Assembly: GCA_963693305.1 (NCBI GenBank)
Contig: OY855908.1
Coordinates: 25,421,993-25,485,992 of the forward strand
From: Meandrina meandrites
Lineage: Eukaryota; Cnidaria; Anthozoa; Scleractinia; Meandrinidae
Reading direction: 5' to 3'
Length of the DNA stretch: 64,000 nt
Position 1 is the stretch's first letter; the number at the start of each line of letters is the position of its first letter. A program made the translations under genes and the position numbers. Below, one piece after another: positions 1-10,515 of this stretch. The notes below the pieces were generated by a model. It did not search any database, was not told where the DNA came from, and saw only the letters and a program-made list of their open reading frames with translations.

Positions 1-820
1 CAAAAAGCATTAAAAGTTATGATGACTTATAAATTACCTGTGCCAGCTGGGGAGAATGTTTTGCTACAGCTCGGAGCACAAATGCAGCAGCCTTCTTGTA
101 GAAACGCTGTGGACAAGAAAAGAGTTCTACTTGCTTCTACTAGTATAGAGGGTTGGGACAGGAGGGCAGGAGCCCGGGAGAAAGGGAGCAGAAGGCGGGA
201 AGCGGGAGTTCCAAGGGTGGCCGGAACCGGCAAAAACTGAGAAAAATTTCACAGCATTTCGTAATATTTTGCAATAGAAATGTGACAAAGAGGAAAGACG
301 ATTACAGAAAGGGGTGGGAAGCGGGAGTAAAAGGTACGGGAAGCGGGATTAGAAATTACGGGAAGTGGGAGGTTCAGTCCCCCCTGTCCCCACCCACAGT
401 ATATAAACAGTAAATTTACTAGTTATACTGTATTGATATACTAAGGTGCATGTGCGTTACTGCTTATAACCCTTTCACTCCTGTGGGAAATACCACATTT
501 TTGAAAAATGGTAACCAGACCCAAAGACCAAGGATTTTAGCATCTCGAGAAGTCCCTGATTTAAAATGTAACTACCTGCCGCTCCTATCTTGATGCGACT
601 CCAATCTAGGGAGACTCTCATATTCACATCAAGGCCACCAATTTCCCGATCTCCCACACAGGTGACTAAATCTCGCTGTACTAAATTGAGTACTTATTAA
701 TTTCCCACTTATTTTCATGTTGAAGTAAGGTTTTTGGGGGGTCTGCCATTTTGGGTGGTGGACAATTAACAGGGATAGCACCTTCACACAAAATTGGTGA
801 TCTTGCAGATTTAAATTATA
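1..820. other. SPAG6 intron 3, no coding content recognised
   Basis: This should be part of the intron downstream of SPAG6 exon 3. It holds a purine-rich set of imperfect repeats of the form GGGAAGCGGGA between about 180 and 370. No next SPAG6 exon was found on the minus strand. Confidence 0.5.
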
Positions 821-858
821 TTTTATATGTTACGAATTACATATTCAATTAAGCTCAC

Positions 859-1025
859 ATTTTGCTCTGCCAGTGAGTACACGAGCTGCGGTAGAATTTC
901 CCCTTTTACAACAGCCTCTGCTAGGTCTTCATTGTAATTTGCTAGTCTGCCAAGAGCCAAGGCAGCTGTTTGTTGAATGCTGGATACAACATCAAGCAGG
1001 AGTGGCCTCAAAAGAGCCATCGCAC
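859..1025 (-). CDS. SPAG6: SPAG6 (PF16) coding exon 3, armadillo-repeat protein
   Basis: This exon encodes the start of the armadillo-repeat array of sperm-associated antigen 6, the axonemal central-pair protein known as PF16 in Chlamydomonas. The translation contains LLRPLLLDVVSSIQQTAALA and then GRLANYNEDLAEAVV and ILPQLVYSLAEQN, which I recognise as close to the animal SPAG6 N-terminal region. On the minus strand the exon starts after an AG at 1027-1026 and ends before a GTGAGC donor at 858. It begins with the last two bases of a glycine codon split with exon 2, so the frames join exactly. Following exons lie left of the window: 1-858 shows no matching coding sequence. SPAG6 acts in motile cilia and sperm flagella, so this is expected to be a ciliary gene. 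Identification is firm; only the gene's 5' end is present. Confidence 0.93.
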
Positions 1026-1392
1026 CTTGAAATGCAACATTACATGTACAATTAATTAAATTAGCAGAAAACAGAAATTTACTTCGGTCAACATATTGAT
1101 CACATAAAAAAATATATATTTAATACACCTATATTTAATTTAATTTATCGTTGTTACAACAACAGCTTTTAATGTTTTGTTAAGTTATGTAGCCATTTCT
1201 GCCGCTGCTGGCAAATTTAACCGCGGTTCCTACATTGAAAACTGAATTAGCCTCCTTTTGGAACAAACCATATGCTATGTTGAACGATTCGAAACGATGC
1301 TAACATTTCAACTACATAATATTACATTTACAGACGGAAAATGTTTTTTATGGATATTTAAATTGTTTGAAATGCTTCTGAATAACTCTTAC

Positions 1393-1488
1393 CGCCATTC
1401 TGCAGCGTTTCGATGTTCTGAGGGTTATTTGCGAGCTCGGCGACTTCCCTGACGAACGCTGCTCTCTCTTTTTGGTATCTATCAAAGA
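1393..1488 (-). CDS. SPAG6: SPAG6 coding exon 2
   Basis: This 96-bp minus-strand exon is too short for a simple ORF scan. It follows an acceptor TTCCTCAG at about 1489-1496 and ends before a GTAAGAG donor starting at 1392. It encodes FDRYQKERAAFVREVAELA followed by NNPQNIETLQNG, the helical segment that precedes the armadillo repeats in SPAG6. Both junction phases agree with the neighbours: one base is carried in from exon 1 (giving valine) and one base is carried out to exon 3 (giving glycine). The conserved NPQNIETLQN stretch makes the assignment strong. Confidence 0.92.
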
Positions 1489-1566
1489 CTGAGGAACAAA
1501 AACGAAATCTTACGAGTTATTTTAAGATTAAAACACACCAAATCACCATATACGTTTAAAACGCAC

Positions 1567-1591
1567 CTTTCAGAACTTGTCTTGAACTCAT
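1567..1591 (-). CDS. SPAG6: SPAG6 coding exon 1 with start codon
   Basis: The ATG lies at 1591-1589 on the minus strand and gives MSSRQVLK before a GTGCGT donor at 1566. Known animal SPAG6 proteins begin with a very similar octapeptide, and the one spare base plus the first two of exon 2 restore the expected valine. The start is therefore chosen by homology and splice phase, not by ORF length. The 5' UTR and promoter should lie at about 1600-2000, where the DNA is richer in CpG than its surroundings. No TATA box is obvious close upstream. Confidence 0.88.
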
Positions 1592-1599
1592 TTCAACTA

Positions 1600-2010
1600 T
1601 TTAATTCAAGTTGCTACCATAAACTGCGATTTGTTTCACGTTCTGATCGATCTGCTCTTAGAAAAGCTGTTTTTCACCGCTCCGTTGCTATGTTACCAAG
1701 GTTACCGCCACATTGAACGCGTGCGCCGGAATGCCAAACTGCTGACAAAAACGGGGCCGCATGCGGGGCGCATATTACAATCTCGTTCCCAGAGCCCGCG
1801 GAAAGAGATTGCGCATGTTAGTGCTCAGAGTGCTCAGACAACAGAGTGATTGAAAGAGAATAGACTGCGAGAAGTCTCTTTCTTTTCCTAGCGTGCGACG
1901 CGAAAACACGAATGTAAATTATCGAGATCGAGCAGCAAGCGGCGAGGCCGCGAGAAGCGCAGAAGCGACGGAGATTTCTTTGATCGACAAACTCTCTCTA
2001 TGCGACTTCT
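1600..2010 (-). promoter_or_regulatory. putative SPAG6 5' UTR and CpG-rich promoter region
   Basis: This interval directly upstream of the SPAG6 start codon is locally GC- and CpG-rich (for example around 1718-1810 and 1890-1975) in otherwise AT-rich DNA. This fits an unmethylated TATA-less promoter. The transcription start cannot be placed from sequence alone. No convincing gene starts in the opposite direction. Confidence 0.4.
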
Positions 2011-2254
2011 GAATTCGTTTCAAGCCTATAGATAATACGACAAACGTTTGGTAAAAAAAAAAACAGCTTTTTTTTCACTTACCTGTAAGTGATAGCGTCG
2101 ATAGTTTGACGATTGTTTCGGCCGGACGATATAAAAGTCTAACAGAACTGGAACTTAAACTCGCACTCGATCCCGACAATTCAAGGTTAAAGCTCGGTCA
2201 GTTCTATTTTCTTTTAGTTTTGGTTGACCGAGGAGGGGTTGGGAAGTTTACCCA

Positions 2255-2410
2255 CAACAGCGTGACCACAACACAGTGAACCACAACAGGGTAACCACAA
2301 CAGGGTGAACCACAACACAGTGAACCACAACACGGTGAACCACAAAAAAGTGAACCCCCAACACAGTGATTCAAAACACGGCGAGCCATAACACGGTGAC
2401 AACAACCTGA
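2255..2410. repeat. minisatellite of about 15-bp units (ACCACAACACAGTGA type)
   Basis: About ten imperfect copies of a unit like ACCACAACACAGTGA run in tandem. The long cysteine- and glycine-rich minus-strand ORFs here are only translations of this repeat and should not be called genes. Inverted relatives of the unit recur at about 3058-3112. Confidence 0.85.
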
Positions 2411-2411
2411 A

Positions 2412-2838
2412 CAACCACAGGCAGACAAGGCTCTGTGTTTGAGACCGTGTGACGTAAGCGTCACGGTACGCGCTATTTGATCTCATACATTTACTGTAAT
2501 TTGTAACGACTGACCTCGGCTTGATCCAACTGATCGCGAGAAATGCTCCATAAAATACTGGATTTTGCATCTTTTACTCCCAAACTGTGATCTACTGTAA
2601 GCCAGATAAATAAAGTTCACTTATCGTTTTTCTTTTGGGAGGTATTTTGCGATTTTATGGTTTTTTTTGGACCTTAATTCCTCGCTAGCCGTCACCGACC
2701 CCAAACAAAAGTAAGAGAAAGAGACAAGCTTGTCTCTTTCTCTTACTTTCTCTTACAGTAAATGTATGAGATCAAATAGCGCGTACCGTGACGCTTACGT
2801 CACACGGTCTCAAACACAGAGCCTTGTCTGCCTGTGCA
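2412..2838. repeat. inverted-repeat (foldback) element
   Basis: An arm at about 2412-2500 is repeated nearly perfectly in inverse orientation at about 2752-2838. It includes the shared palindromic core TGACGTAAGCGTCA and the block AGACAAGGCTCTGTGTTTGA. A smaller palindrome of GTAAGAGAAAGAGACA type lies in the centre at about 2711-2745. Related minisatellite units outside both arms suggest that the true element may span about 2230-3115. Confidence 0.8.
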
Positions 2839-3479
2839 AAAACCACGTAATTTGTGGCGTCATCTCTCACACCTTGGGCCACGGCCCCAAGTACAGAAAT
2901 TACTAGCACAACAAGAACAATCTAGTGACCCAAGCAGAAAAAGTGTTGACAGACTCGTTTCATAATTCTCTGCACAAGACGTGATTTTCCTCATTGTACG
3001 TGACGATCCCTAGTCACTCTCAGTCACGCAATACTCTACTAGTGCCCAGACTTCTTGGTACACTGTGTTGTAGTTCCGGTGCATTGTGTTGTGGTTACTC
3101 TGTTGTAGTTGAACGTCCCAAATCTAATTGGTCGTATCTCTCTAGCCTTCAGATCCTTTTATTGGAATGTTTTTGAACTTAAGTTCGTCCACAAAATGAA
3201 TACAAGCCACTTTCACACCACATTTCCTGCCATTGCGTTTCTGATGGTCTCTAAAAAACACGCGAGAACATCCACGCAACGTACGCGCGTTAACATCCGC
3301 GGGTACCATGTCTAAAAATAACTTAGAGGAATTACCTTTGGAATAAGGTCTATGTGGGGGATTAACTCTCTTACTTCATACTCTCTTGTCAAAAGCCCTT
3401 TGGGCTCCTTGTCTCGTGTCACTTTTTGGAGCTTTATTTAAAAATTGAACACTTTTTTATGGCTTGCTGACGACCTTGC

Positions 3480-4005
3480 TAGGTGCAGTATCAGAGATAT
3501 CGAAAATTGAAACTGAGCCTACATCTTATATATTTCAACTGTTGACTCCAAGCTTTCGAATACTCACATCACTAAATTGTCTAGTTTATCTCTACAGCAT
3601 TCGACGTATACGGAAATACCTCTCAAGGCGGTACACCGAGACTCTTGTGCACACGTTTGTGTCCGCCAGGATTTACTATATAGTGCAACAGCCTTTTGTA
3701 TGGACTTCCTGTAGATATTGCCATATAACACCGCTCTTTTTAAATTTATTCTGGTGCATGGCTCCCAGTGAAATTTCGAATTTAGTTCAAAATTCATTTA
3801 CTTACATTTAAGGCTCTTAAAGGTTTGGCGCCTATTTATATAAAATCTTTAATTAATGTCAAGCCACCTTCACGGTATGGTCTAAGGAACTCTCACGACA
3901 GCATCCTGGTCCATCCTTCTTAGTCAGCCAAGGTCTTTATCTAAGGCAGCTCTGATCGCTCTTTCACAATATGCGGCGCAAAAACTTTAGAACGCCTCTC
4001 CTCTG
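3480..4005 (+). pseudogene. CR1/Rex-like LINE reverse-transcriptase C-terminal remnant
   Basis: The plus strand keeps the C-terminal signature of chordate- and cnidarian-type non-LTR elements. First comes LSRRYTETLVHTFVSARIYY (the conserved tail of the RT thumb), then HITPLFLNLFWC. In other frames follow pieces resembling the ALKGLAP segment, the SRYGLR segment and a final region. Stops and frameshifts occur throughout, for instance after TYI at 3809. It is a dead, 5'-truncated copy. The family level (CR1/Rex/L2) is inferred from the tail motifs. Confidence 0.72.
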
Positions 4006-4029
4006 GTAATCAGGTCTGAGGACGCTTTT

Positions 4030-4380
4030 GTGGGTTTTAATTTTATTAAAGCGTTTTCATCAGAAGAGAAATATTTTCAGTTAAGTGGAGTCAAGCAGGC
4101 CAATACACCTGTAATTGCATATAAATTGCTTATGGTCTCCTTCAGGAGGGTTTACGAATTTTCCGGCCAGAAGCAGGCATGCGAGGAGAAAAAGGTAACG
4201 CCAATACGAAATTCGAGAAAAAAACGGAAGAAACAGGGGTAAGAGAAAAACATCGGAACGGTTCACCAAAACGCTTGTTCCCAGAGCCCGCGTCCACCTT
4301 GACTAGCGGTCAAGGGGGGACGAAATTGGTTCAACAAGAAAGGCGGTATATAAGAGATAATTCATGCCAGCACTAAAAGG
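4030..4380. repeat. dispersed repeat, related to 5990-6190
   Basis: The stretch with CAATACACCTGTA, TATGGTCTCCTTC and the following purine-rich segment has a diverged relative at about 6005-6190, which has CAATATACCTGTA and CATGGTCTCCTTT. The two share order and spacing, so they appear to be copies of one unclassified repeat. The ORFs in both are unlikely to be genes. Confidence 0.45.
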
Positions 4381-4506
4381 GTTAAAAATAATGAAGCTAA
4401 GTCGAGGGAAGTTTTTAAAAATCTCCAGCTTTTTTTTAATCTTCAGGATTTTTTATTCCACCTCCAGATTTTTCACTCGCTCTTGGGAGCTGGCAGGTCT
4501 GCAAGG

Positions 4507-4605
4507 ACGCTGCGTGACCTAATGGTTAGGGAGCTGGACTTGTAATCCGGAGGTCCCTCCTCCCTGCCACCGGATGGATTTAATTTGTGTTCGGTGGCCT
4601 CCTGC
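4507..4605 (+). repeat. tRNA-derived SINE fragment
   Basis: The sequence CCTAATGGTTAGGGAGCTGG resembles the D-arm and box A of a tRNA. It continues through an anticodon-stem-like GGACTTGTAATCC. The box B part is degenerate. The same head, CCTAATGGTTAG, occurs in the fuller SINE at 10516. Confidence 0.6.
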
Positions 4606-6550
4606 TAGTTGTGATTTTGAACAAGTTTCTGTTCTATTTACAATATTTGTTTATTTATTTACAGTGTCCACAGAAGTACTATATACATTGACTCTTTTTT
4701 TCGAGTAGGTTTTTTAAGACTCGAAAGTGTTCTCAATGCACTTGCGTCTCTCCACCGCGACTGTAGTGATTTCAGGCATGTCACAAAAGCTCTTGAGATA
4801 TTCGGAAACACTTTTGGACGGCAGTGAGGGAGCACTCCTATATTAGCAGGAAGCTTGTGTACCCTATCTTAACAACATTTCCACCTCAAGCATTCACTTT
4901 CTTTCATTTCGGAAAATACTGACTTTTCCTCCAGGGCGAAGCAGAGAGGGGCTTTTTTGATAGTATAATTTCTCGACCAAGAACACAACACTACAACCCC
5001 GCCGAGGTCCGGACATCAATATAAAACTTGCCAGAAGACAAAATCTTGAAAACTTGTACTGCTGTTCGTATATTTTAATAATATTTTGTAACGCTCATTT
5101 TAAAAATTTTTTACTGACTTATTTGTAATGTATTGTTTTTTTCCTGATAAACTGCCAAAGGGAGAAATTTTCCAAAGGAGGTAGAGAGCTTCAAGGAGAA
5201 GACAGAATCGAATTTGGAAGTTCATAATTTCAAAGAAAATCTTTCGCGAATAAATTTCCCGCGAAGACCGATTCGATTTTCCATTTTTCTGCAGTGGAGT
5301 CTTCGTTACGATATTCCCTTTTCATTTTTGAGGCAACAAAGGTGTATTTTAATAACGGATGGAACGACTTTTACACACATTGGACGCCATTTTTAAATTA
5401 ATGTCAGGAAAGACCAAATCTTTGCCTCTGTACTACCCCCTGCCCCCAAATATATATGAACAGAACACAATAGCGCGGATTTGAAGCAAAAGAACACGTA
5501 GAAGGGGAGGCACGGGAAGATGCGTGTTGTAGCATGCGAAACGTCAGGCTTTTTAAATCAATTTTTTTTCGACATGCGTAGTCTTTTCATGTTTGTCACC
5601 GAAGTGCGTTTTTTATTTCTTCTATCATGGGGATTTCGATGCGTAAAGGGGAAAGTTGTGGTCATAACGAAGCTAAAATTGTAATTAATAATTCTTCTTA
5701 TGTGGCAAATAAAATAAAAATAATGATGATGATGATGATGATGATGATGAGGATGACGATGATGATAAAAATTATGACTAAGAAGTTTCGCTCATTCACG
5801 AGATGCGCCTAGGATTTCGACGTGAAGATATTAATGAGTGAATTTCTCAAGGTAGAGCGCGAAGTGTAATTAGTTTTTGGCGATTTATCCAAGACACTGA
5901 GCAGAGTGTTAACATTGAAAAGTCTGTCCGACTGTTTGAAGATCGACTGCATTCTGACAGAGCTTATCGAAAAAAAACGTGATCAGTTTTTGGTGCAAAA
6001 TTGGTGGTAAAACAGGGCAATATACCTGTACTTGATCATGGTCTCCTTTCCACAACTTTTCATTGATAAAGATCAAAACTTTTCAGGTCAAAAGAAAAGA
6101 TGTACAGAGTAGAAGGTAGAGAGAATAAGAAAGCAGAGAAATACGAAAAGCAACGCAGCAAGGAAAAAATGGGAACTGTTCCGCCAAAAAAGGTCCAAAT
6201 TTTGGCTTATGCGCATGCGCCAAGGTAAAATATTGTACATTTTTACATGAAATCTTACTGCAGTGTGAGAACGTGAATTTCTAGCAAAGTTTAGAGAAAT
6301 TAAGCAGCGTGGCGCCAAAAATATCGAGTAAATTCAGCATATTAAGGGTTAATTAATATAAATATTTCGTTCTCCTTTTGACTTTTTGAAGTGATGTGAA
6401 GTGATGTGATAGTGCCCATTATAAACAAGAAAAATATCGAGTCAGACGTCCGACGATAACCTCGTTCCCAGATCGATCTCTTGTGGAACGAGATTAGCGT
6501 GACAATACTTTGAGCCACTGGCGTGAAGTCAAGTTCGAGTCGCAAAACAA
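4606..6550. other. intergenic, no gene recognised
   Basis: This stretch is AT-rich, with a GAT microsatellite at 5723-5750 and the second copy of the 4030 repeat at about 5990-6190. No exon with homology or convincing splice signals was found. Confidence 0.5.
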
Positions 6551-6559
6551 AAGTGAATG

Positions 6560-7100
6560 TCAGACAAAATATCACGCTTGATTTGCGCTTGGATATCTTA
6601 TTTCGTACAGTTCCGCTTCAAATCAAACCAGATTAACAAGCGGGGTAGCTTTTATACTTTTTGTTCATGCCTTTGAGAGAAAGTGATATCTTACTTAAAC
6701 TCTGCAACTTAAAAAAAATTGACTGACAGAGTGAATCTGTGCCTCCTTTGGGATAAGATTGTAATGGTGAAATATCCCCGAAAGGTTAGTGTGTTTATTT
6801 CTTTCACAGAGCTTATTTGTTTGTTTTATTGATGTGCCTCAAAGCCTCAATCTCTGCCCGTCTGTGTTTAATTTCGACCGTAAGGAGTCCCTCTATTTTG
6901 CTGATTCGATCCTTTAGTATGCAAGCAGTCACGCTTGGTCGAGGAGCAGCCATCTTGAGCAGAGTCAGAAAACTACTCAGTTTTATTTTGTCACGAACGA
7001 CAGAACATGATGGCTCTTAAATGTTCCATTAGAAAATGTGTGGCTCTTTACAGTCCCTGATGTTGTCGGGTTAAAACACAGTTGATTGATAAAATCTTTC
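6560..7100 (-). repeat. three-copy dispersed repeat, copy A, with a 46-codon frame
   Basis: This segment matches 11960-12750 and 29750-30410 over several blocks. The best shared block is GCAGCCATCTTGAGCAGAGT, which in copy B reads GCAGCCATCTTGAACAGAGA. On the minus strand, positions 6953-6813 hold an ATG in AAGATGGC context and an open frame of 46 codons. It begins MAAPRPSVTACILKDRI and has a heptad-like ISKIEGLLTVEI stretch. I do not recognise the protein. In copy B the same frame has an early stop. It could be a captured first exon or a transposon-encoded peptide. Confidence 0.6.
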
Positions 7101-7451
7101 TCGATGTACAAGTTTCCCAGACTGTCAATATTTCCGAATTGAATCAAGTTTCACGCGGAAATAATAGATGCAATATAAACTGACACCGTATTCCCATTCT
7201 TCTACAAACATCAGACCTAATTTGCATATTTTGACTCCGCTGAATGTCGCATAACCTTGTCCCGAATAGGCTCACTTCGAGGTAAAAAATAAAATTGATC
7301 GCGCGCTTATCCAGAGCTAAAATTTAAAAATTACGAAGCAGTATAGCATAGAATTGAATTTTTTGAATAGAAAGGGGTCGAAATTTTCAATTTATAGGCA
7401 CTGACCCCGTCATTGCAACGCGACGTTTCCTTTTGGAGAAAGCTATGAGAT

Positions 7452-7600
7452 ACCGTAAAATTCCGGTTATAAGCCCCATAGGCCCTCCCGGTTATAGGCC
7501 CATCTACCTCAAATACATCCCGTTATAAGCCCCCCCCCCCCCCCCCCCAGGTGCAAGCCCCCCTCTACTACATGACAGTACTGAACAGGGCTAAATGTTG
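7452..7600 (+). mobile_element. DNA-transposon end (TACCGTAAAATTCCGG type)
   Basis: The stretch TACCGTAAAATTCCGG and the repeated CGGTTATAAGCCCC motifs look like one terminal and subterminal region of a mariner/Tigger-like MITE. It runs into a 19-bp poly-C tract at about 7530-7548. No matching inverted end is visible nearby, so it is probably a solo end. Confidence 0.45.
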
Positions 7601-7621
7601 CTTTGTTACAACTTTTTTAAC

Positions 7622-7845
7622 TTAGAGCTTCTTCATATGAGCCCGGTTGACCGGGCTGGCCCGGTTTTCGAGATCTCGCGTCACTCCTACTTCCTCTGTA
7701 AAAATTGCGATGTGTTTATATGAGAAGGCGGCTAGCCCGGTTACCGAGATCTCGGTTTCTACAACCGAGATCTCGGCAACCTGGATGAAAATTTTCCGAT
7801 ATGAACACTCCAGCCCGGTTACCGGGCTCAAATGAAGAGGCCCTT
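7622..7845. mobile_element. palindrome-rich MITE
   Basis: The ends are inverted copies (CTTCTTCATATGAGCCCGGT on the left and its imperfect reverse complement at about 7812-7842). Inside are at least three smaller palindromes: AGCCCGGTTACCGGGCT, CCGAGATCTCGG and CGAGATCTCG. Frames are open on both strands because the element is nearly self-complementary, so neither ORF should be read as a gene. Superfamily unknown. Confidence 0.7.
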
Positions 7846-8420
7846 AAAAACGTATTTCGATGAACACTGCCGTGGCTCGTTTCGAAACGTTTTTTTATTC
7901 TGCTGAAAATCGGCGGTGAGCGGGAAATTAATGCGGCTTGTAGTGTAGTAAGAAGCTGAACTACGTTTTAGCGGATAATTTTGTTAACAGCTTTCACTGG
8001 ATTAAAGGTTAGTTGAGTAATTCAAATTTTACTTTGTATTTCTGGCCGTATTCTTACTAAACGTTTAATTTACGAGCCTGTGATTCTCCGTATTACAGCG
8101 ATGAAATTCAGATTGGGACATATTCATTACGCGGCGGTGCGGTGATCGCATCTTCCATACTTTGACTCTTGCATTTCTTTCCTTCGTTTGACAATGTTAT
8201 GACGCAATTTATCATCAATAACAGGACAGACGCATAAAAAAACTAACGTTGTAGCAATACGTTACAAAACCTGCAATACGATACGTTACATTCAGTTAAA
8301 TTTCGCTTACAACATGTTGCAATACTTAGTTACATATAACAAACTTGCATTTCTTTTCTTAAAAGAGATTTTACGGTGAATGAAGTTTTCAGGCTCAGCA
8401 GAAACCGGGCAACAAATAAA

Positions 8421-8732
8421 ATGGCAGCTGCAGTTGAAGCAATGGACGAACCAATGGATGAACAACACAGAAGAATCTTGAGGAGAGCAAGGGATTACCT
8501 CGTGAGAGACATGGAACCGGACCAGATATTATGAAAAATGGCAGCTGAGGAAGTATTTACTGAAGAGGATGAAGCTACAATCAAGGCAGGAAACCTGACT
8601 CGATATCAACAATGTGACAAGTTGTTAGAAATATTACCAAGGAGAGGTGCTAAAGCGTATGTCAGTTTCAAGAACGCACTTCAGAAAGTTCATCCGCATC
8701 TAGCAAACCTGATTAAAGACGCCGGAAAGTGA
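8421..8732 (+). pseudogene. CARD-domain protein frame with one internal TGA
   Basis: From the ATG at 8421 (AAAATGGCA context) the frame reads MAAAVEAMDEPMDEQHRRIL and then RRARDYLVRDMEPDQIL. It meets TGA at 8532-8534 and stays open to a TGA at 8730-8732, for 103 codons in total. The part after the stop, with FTEEDEATIKAGNLT, CDKLLEILPRRGAKAY and FKNALQKVHPHLANLI, has the length and conserved core of a caspase recruitment domain. The RRG and LLEILP features are typical of the CRADD/RAIDD and caspase-adaptor group. CARDs mediate homotypic assembly of apoptosis and inflammasome complexes. There is no intron in the domain, and an acceptor-like TTTTCAG lies at about 8386. It may be a retro-pseudogene, a recently broken gene or a sequencing error at one base. 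Confidence 0.72.
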
Positions 8733-8858
8733 GCTTGAACTGCAAAACGTTTGCTGTGAACATTGCTGGATGTTTACTATTAAAGCTGAAAGAGAGCAAG
8801 CTACCTATACGTTGCCGTTTACGCATTGCTATTGATTCAATCAATGTGGTAGCAGTAG

Positions 8859-8991
<133 letters not shown>

Positions 8992-9319
8992 CTTTAATGA
9001 GGAGACTTGTTCACACATAAGTGGTTTTCAAAAAGGACCTCGAAGATATAAAACTAAAAACAAAATTATCTACATTGAGTTAAAAATATGCTAAAAAGTT
9101 AATAGGACTAAAAATAGGAATTTTATAAACACTTAAATTAGGAAATTAAAAACCTGCCGCTTAAAAATATTTACATTGTCAGAGTCTCGTATAATCTGGC
9201 TAAGAGAATTAAAATCATTAACTGCGTGATAGGCGGTTCTTCTATAGTAGTAGTAGCAGCAGCAGTAGCAGTAGCAGTAGTGGTGGTTGTGTTAGTGGTA
9301 GAAGCAGTAGCAGTTAATT

Positions 9320-9465
9320 GTAGAAGTAGTAGTAAACTGTAGTAGCAAGACTTTATTCAAGTGTCAATGGTGTTTAGCTTTATAATAAACTAATGCTGGA
9401 ACATTAATAAGGTTTAAAAAAGTGAAGTAGAATAAAAAGTGTAGAATAACATTGATTTCTCTATT
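9320..9465 (+). repeat. dispersed repeat R3, copy 1
   Basis: About 140 bp beginning at GTAGTAGCAAGACTTTATT and running through CAATGGTGTTTAGCTTTA matches 13780-13918 at high identity. Both copies sit directly after GTA/GCA microsatellites. This suggests a retroposed or MITE-like unit with a microsatellite end. Confidence 0.75.
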
Positions 9466-9766
9466 CATTTATTTTTAACTAATTTGGGTGCTGTGTCAGT
9501 CTATAAATTTGCTGTTGTTGTTAAGCTGATGGTAGTAGCTGATTTATAACTATGTCGGATAAATGGAGCGTGTTCTTGCACGAAAACCCACCTCAGAGTC
9601 AACAGTCTGGCCAATTTCCATTCAGCGCATGTGAGCCATAACATATGAAATAAATTGAATGAAGTATGATCATAGCCTCAATAATACTTTAATCAACTGT
9701 AGCTGACGTCAATTTTGGCTTTTACAGGTGTATCCCCCCTCCCCCCACCCCATGGGCGGATATGTC

Positions 9767-10272
9767 TTTTAATAAGCAATTATTGGATGAGGTTGAGCAT
9801 GATATCGTGAATTATGAAAACCGAGGTCTGTGTTAATAACACAGACACGAGGTTTTGATAATTCACGATATCTGCGAAAACCGAATTTAATAATTGTTTT
9901 ATTATACGTTTTCACTTTTTCTAGCGCCGGCGTAAAACTTCGTCAGAACATTGGCCAAAGCGGTTTTATCATGTGGTTCCTCCAGGTTCCTCTCCCTCAA
10001 ATAATCATTCAGAATTTTTACACTTGTTTTTGTTGTTCTCTTGGTGTTTTAAGAATCTTTGTTCTCGATCAAAACTTTCAATTCCTCTTCGGAAATGGAA
10101 GCAAATCGCTCAACCATATTTTCAAAAGTTTGACAGCACTACACAGAAGAGGGGCATGGAAACTAGGCGGACTTTGAACTCGACATGATAACCCAATATC
10201 TGCTGCAGATATTGTGTTATCATGCCAAGTTCACATGCTACTGTATATTGACTATTATTAATTCTAATTTAT
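9767..10272 (-). mobile_element. Crypton-like non-autonomous insert with flanking hairpins
   Basis: The insert is defined by its absence from repeat copy 2 at 20243-20723. It has a 72-bp hairpin at 9801-9872 and a second hairpin at about 10176-10232. Between them, on the minus strand, positions 10117-9902 form a 71-codon frame with one TAA. It reads MVERFASISEEELKVLIENK, a stop two codons later, then NTKRTTKTSVKILNDYLRE and ALANVLTKFYAGARKSEN. I recognise this as the N-terminal SAM-like/core-binding region of the KIAA1958- and ZMYM-related tyrosine-recombinase family of Crypton transposons. The catalytic domain is missing, so it could only be mobilised in trans. Family assignment is by motif memory, moderately sure. 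Confidence 0.6.
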
Positions 10273-10515
10273 AATATTGAATATTACCTGGAGCCGCACA
10301 ATTCAAATCTTTGATGCGTCCGATAACTTTTTTATAATTTATTTAATTAATTCATCCCCCCTCCTCCAAACAGTCCCAAGCCTGCAAGTTTGATAATCCC
10401 CAGACCCCCAATAAAAAGTTCCTGGCCAAGTTCATGGCACGGGGAAATGATAGTAGCACGTGACATTTTGACCAAGTTACTTTGGCTGCTTTTAAAGCTT
10501 GTATGGAACATCAAA

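Noticed and set aside
2204..2570. Cysteine-rich minus-strand ORFs resembling small secreted proteins
   Set aside because: They arise from the 15-bp minisatellite, with no signal peptide logic and mirrored copies elsewhere.
7530..7548. Poly-C, with other homopolymer runs at 27402, 27590 and 35658, as regulatory G-quadruplex features
   Set aside because: Plain homopolymers at repeat borders. More likely replication slippage or sequencing artefacts.
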